Of a stretch of DNA of 6,194 bases, positions 5,219-6,194 are shown piece after piece; position 1 is the stretch's first letter, and every line of letters begins with the position of its first letter. The notes under the pieces were generated by a model that had not been told where the DNA came from, ran no database searches, and was given only the letters and a program-made list of their open reading frames with translations. This DNA is from Lachnospiraceae bacterium UBA4317 (lineage in GTDB: Bacteria > Bacillota_A > Clostridia > Lachnospirales > Lachnospiraceae). Both the position numbers and the translations under genes were made by a program. Location of the stretch: NCBI GenBank assembly GCA_002394525.1, contig DGUF01000158.1, positions 1 through 6,194 of the forward strand. The letters are read 5' to 3'.

Positions 5219-5338
5219 ATGGATTTGAAAAGCTTTAAAAACTGTGCAAAGCGAAATAATATTCCATGTTGTATGTATGAGCAGAGTATGTTATCATACA
5301 ACGTCGAATATAAAGATGTAACAAACCTTGAAATATGA
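5219..5338 (+). CDS. Doubtful 39-codon ORF after the Xre-Uma2 gene
   Basis: An ATG begins 4 nt after the stop of the Xre-Uma2 gene and opens a 39-residue frame ending TGA at 5338. The product is polar with three cysteines (KNCAKRNNIPCCMYEQ, residues 7-22) and no recognised domain. There is no good ribosome binding site (only GTGAG-like bases), so expression would need coupling to the upstream gene. The DNA is much more AT-rich than its neighbours and overlaps an inverted repeat. It could equally be untranslated leader. Confidence 0.2.
   Translation: MDLKSFKNCAKRNNIPCCMYEQSMLSYNVEYKDVTNLEI
5266..5304. promoter_or_regulatory. Inverted repeat in the region before the MATE gene
   Basis: GTTGTATG (5268-5275) and CATACAAC (5295-5302) are perfect inverted copies and extend to 10 pairs with one G-T pair at 5266-5304. 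A nested GTATG (5286-5290) can pair with the same CATAC (5295-5299), so two stems compete. Another GTATG lies in the 5' arm of the downstream terminator (5363-5367). It could be an operator or part of a regulatory leader. Confidence 0.35.
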
Positions 5339-5355
5339 TATAGAAGCGGCAGTTT

Positions 5356-5395
5356 AAAATCCGTATGGCTGATATGACAGCGGTACGGATTTTTT
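5356..5395 (+). terminator. Intrinsic terminator between Xre-Uma2 and MATE genes
   Basis: CCGTATGGCTG (5361-5371) pairs with CAGCGGTACGG (5378-5388) with one mismatch and one T-G pair, around ATATGA. It is flanked by AAAAT (5356-5360) and ATTTTTT (5389-5395). It lies 140 nt after the Xre-Uma2 stop and ends 28 nt before the MATE start codon, leaving little room for a promoter in between. Confidence 0.8.
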
Positions 5396-5422
5396 GTGCC
5401 GACAGGAAAGGAACTCTCCCTC

Positions 5423-6194
5423 ATGCCTACTCAGAAAGAAAACAAGATGGGCACCATGCCCGTCAAACAGCTGATCATTTCCATGTCCCTGCCCATGATG
5501 ATCTCCATGCTGGTGCAGGCCCTCTACAATGTCGTGGACTCCATGTTCGTCGCCCGCCTGTCGGAGGATGCCCTGACCGCGGTCACCCTGGCCTTCCCTA
5601 TGCAGAACGCCCTGATCTCCTTCGCGGCCGGAACGGGCGTCGGTATCAACGCCCTGCTGTCCAGGTCTCTGGGAGAGCAGAAGTTTGACCGGGCTGATCA
5701 GGCTGCCAACAACGGTCTCTTTCTGGGCATCCTGACCTACATCCTCTTTCTCCTGATCGGCCTTTTTGCCGCGGGTCCCTTCATCGGGACCCAGATCAAG
5801 GACCCGGTCGTCCAGGAGTACGGAACGGTCTACCTCGGGATCTGCCTCTGCCTGTCCTTCGGCGCGATCTTCCAGATCACCTTTGAGCGCCTGCTCCAGT
5901 CCACCGGCAGGACCTTTTACAGCATGATCTCCCAGGCGACCGGCGCCATTATCAATATCATCTTCGACCCCATCATGATCTTCGGCCTCTTCGGCTTTCC
6001 GAAGATGGGCGTGGCGGGCGCGGCCCTTGCCACAGTCCTGGGCCAGGTGATCGCAGCCTGCCTCAGCCTCTTCCTGAACCTGAAGAAGAATGAGGATATC
6101 CATATCTCGCTCAAGCAGGTCCTGAGCCCCTCTCTGGAGATCATCAAAAAGATCTATTTTGTGGCAGTCCCCTCCATCCTGATGATGTCCATCG
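5423..6194 (+). CDS. MATE-family efflux transporter, 3' end cut by window edge
   Basis: The first 257 codons of a multidrug and toxic compound extrusion type transporter are visible without a stop. Such proteins export cationic or other small molecules across the cytoplasmic membrane using a sodium or proton gradient; full members have about 450 residues and 12 helices. Recognisable segments are the N-terminal ISMSLPMMISMLVQALYNVV (19-38) followed by DSMFVARLSEDALTAV (39-54), FAAGTGVGINALLSRSLGE (67-85), and FERLLQSTGRTFYSMISQAT (154-173) followed by INIIFDPIMIF (177-187). These match the pattern seen in bacterial MATE proteins. About six helices are included. The ATG has AAAGGAA (5407-5413) 9 nt upstream. 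The substrate cannot be told. A terminator lies immediately before the gene, so it is either read through or the promoter is hidden upstream. Confidence 0.9.
   Translation, partial: MPTQKENKMGTMPVKQLIISMSLPMMISMLVQALYNVVDSMFVARLSEDALTAVTLAFPMQNALISFAAGTGVGINALLSRSLGEQKFDRADQAANNGLFLGILTYILFLLIGLFAAGPFIGTQIKDPVVQEYGTVYLGICLCLSFGAIFQITFERLLQSTGRTFYSMISQATGAIINIIFDPIMIFGLFGFPKMGVAGAALATVLGQVIAACLSLFLNLKKNEDIHISLKQVLSPSLEIIKKIYFVAVPSILMMSI

Noticed and set aside
5354..6103. Minus-strand open frame (249 codons) opposite the MATE gene
   Set aside because: The product is a Gly/Asp/Gln/His-rich antisense shadow, while the plus strand encodes clear MATE motifs.

Overview
The window looks like chromosomal DNA from a Gram-positive anaerobe of the Clostridia, most likely a GC-rich member of the Lachnospiraceae. 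This rests on strong AGGAGG-type ribosome binding sites, compact AT-rich promoters between GC-rich genes, intrinsic terminators with U-tracts, and proteins that resemble families typical of that group (a DUF6465-like small protein, a phosphoribosyltransferase-like protein, and an HTH-Uma2 protein). The assignment is from memory of these families and was not searched.

Layout, left to right. Positions 1-180 hold no convincing gene, only an imperfect 44-bp tandem repeat running off the left edge. A minus-strand terminator (173-220) ends a small minus-strand gene (252-509, DUF6465-like). Its promoter overlaps a candidate plus-strand promoter for a NhaC-family Na+/H+ antiporter (648-2012), whose leader carries a perfect 10-bp inverted repeat just before the ribosome binding site. 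After a GC-rich intergenic stretch with possible RNA structure comes a phosphoribosyltransferase-like gene (2249-2887). Its PRPP-loop motif lacks the usual acidic pair.

Next is a strong promoter (2970-2997) lying directly upstream of a strong terminator hairpin (3010-3040). Two tandem paralogous genes follow (3094-3537 and 3624-3950). They encode small two-helix membrane proteins of a family I do not recognise, and they end at a terminator (3976-4009). A probably self-regulated gene (4189-5214) comes next, encoding an N-terminal Xre-type DNA-binding domain fused to a C-terminal Uma2 (DUF820) nuclease-like domain; dyad symmetries lie over its promoter and in its leader. An AT-rich gap (5215-5422) holds a doubtful 39-codon ORF, an inverted repeat and a terminator. 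A MATE-family efflux transporter (5423 onward) is cut by the right edge.

The genes do not form one evident pathway. They look like a series of one- or two-gene transcription units, each with its own promoter or terminator. The most interesting items are the tandem membrane-protein pair, the Xre-Uma2 fusion with its operator-like dyads, the degenerate phosphoribosyltransferase, and two terminators placed so that they could act as leader attenuators (before 3094 and before 5423). I do not see a clear new multi-gene system, CRISPR array, tRNA, rRNA or insertion sequence.
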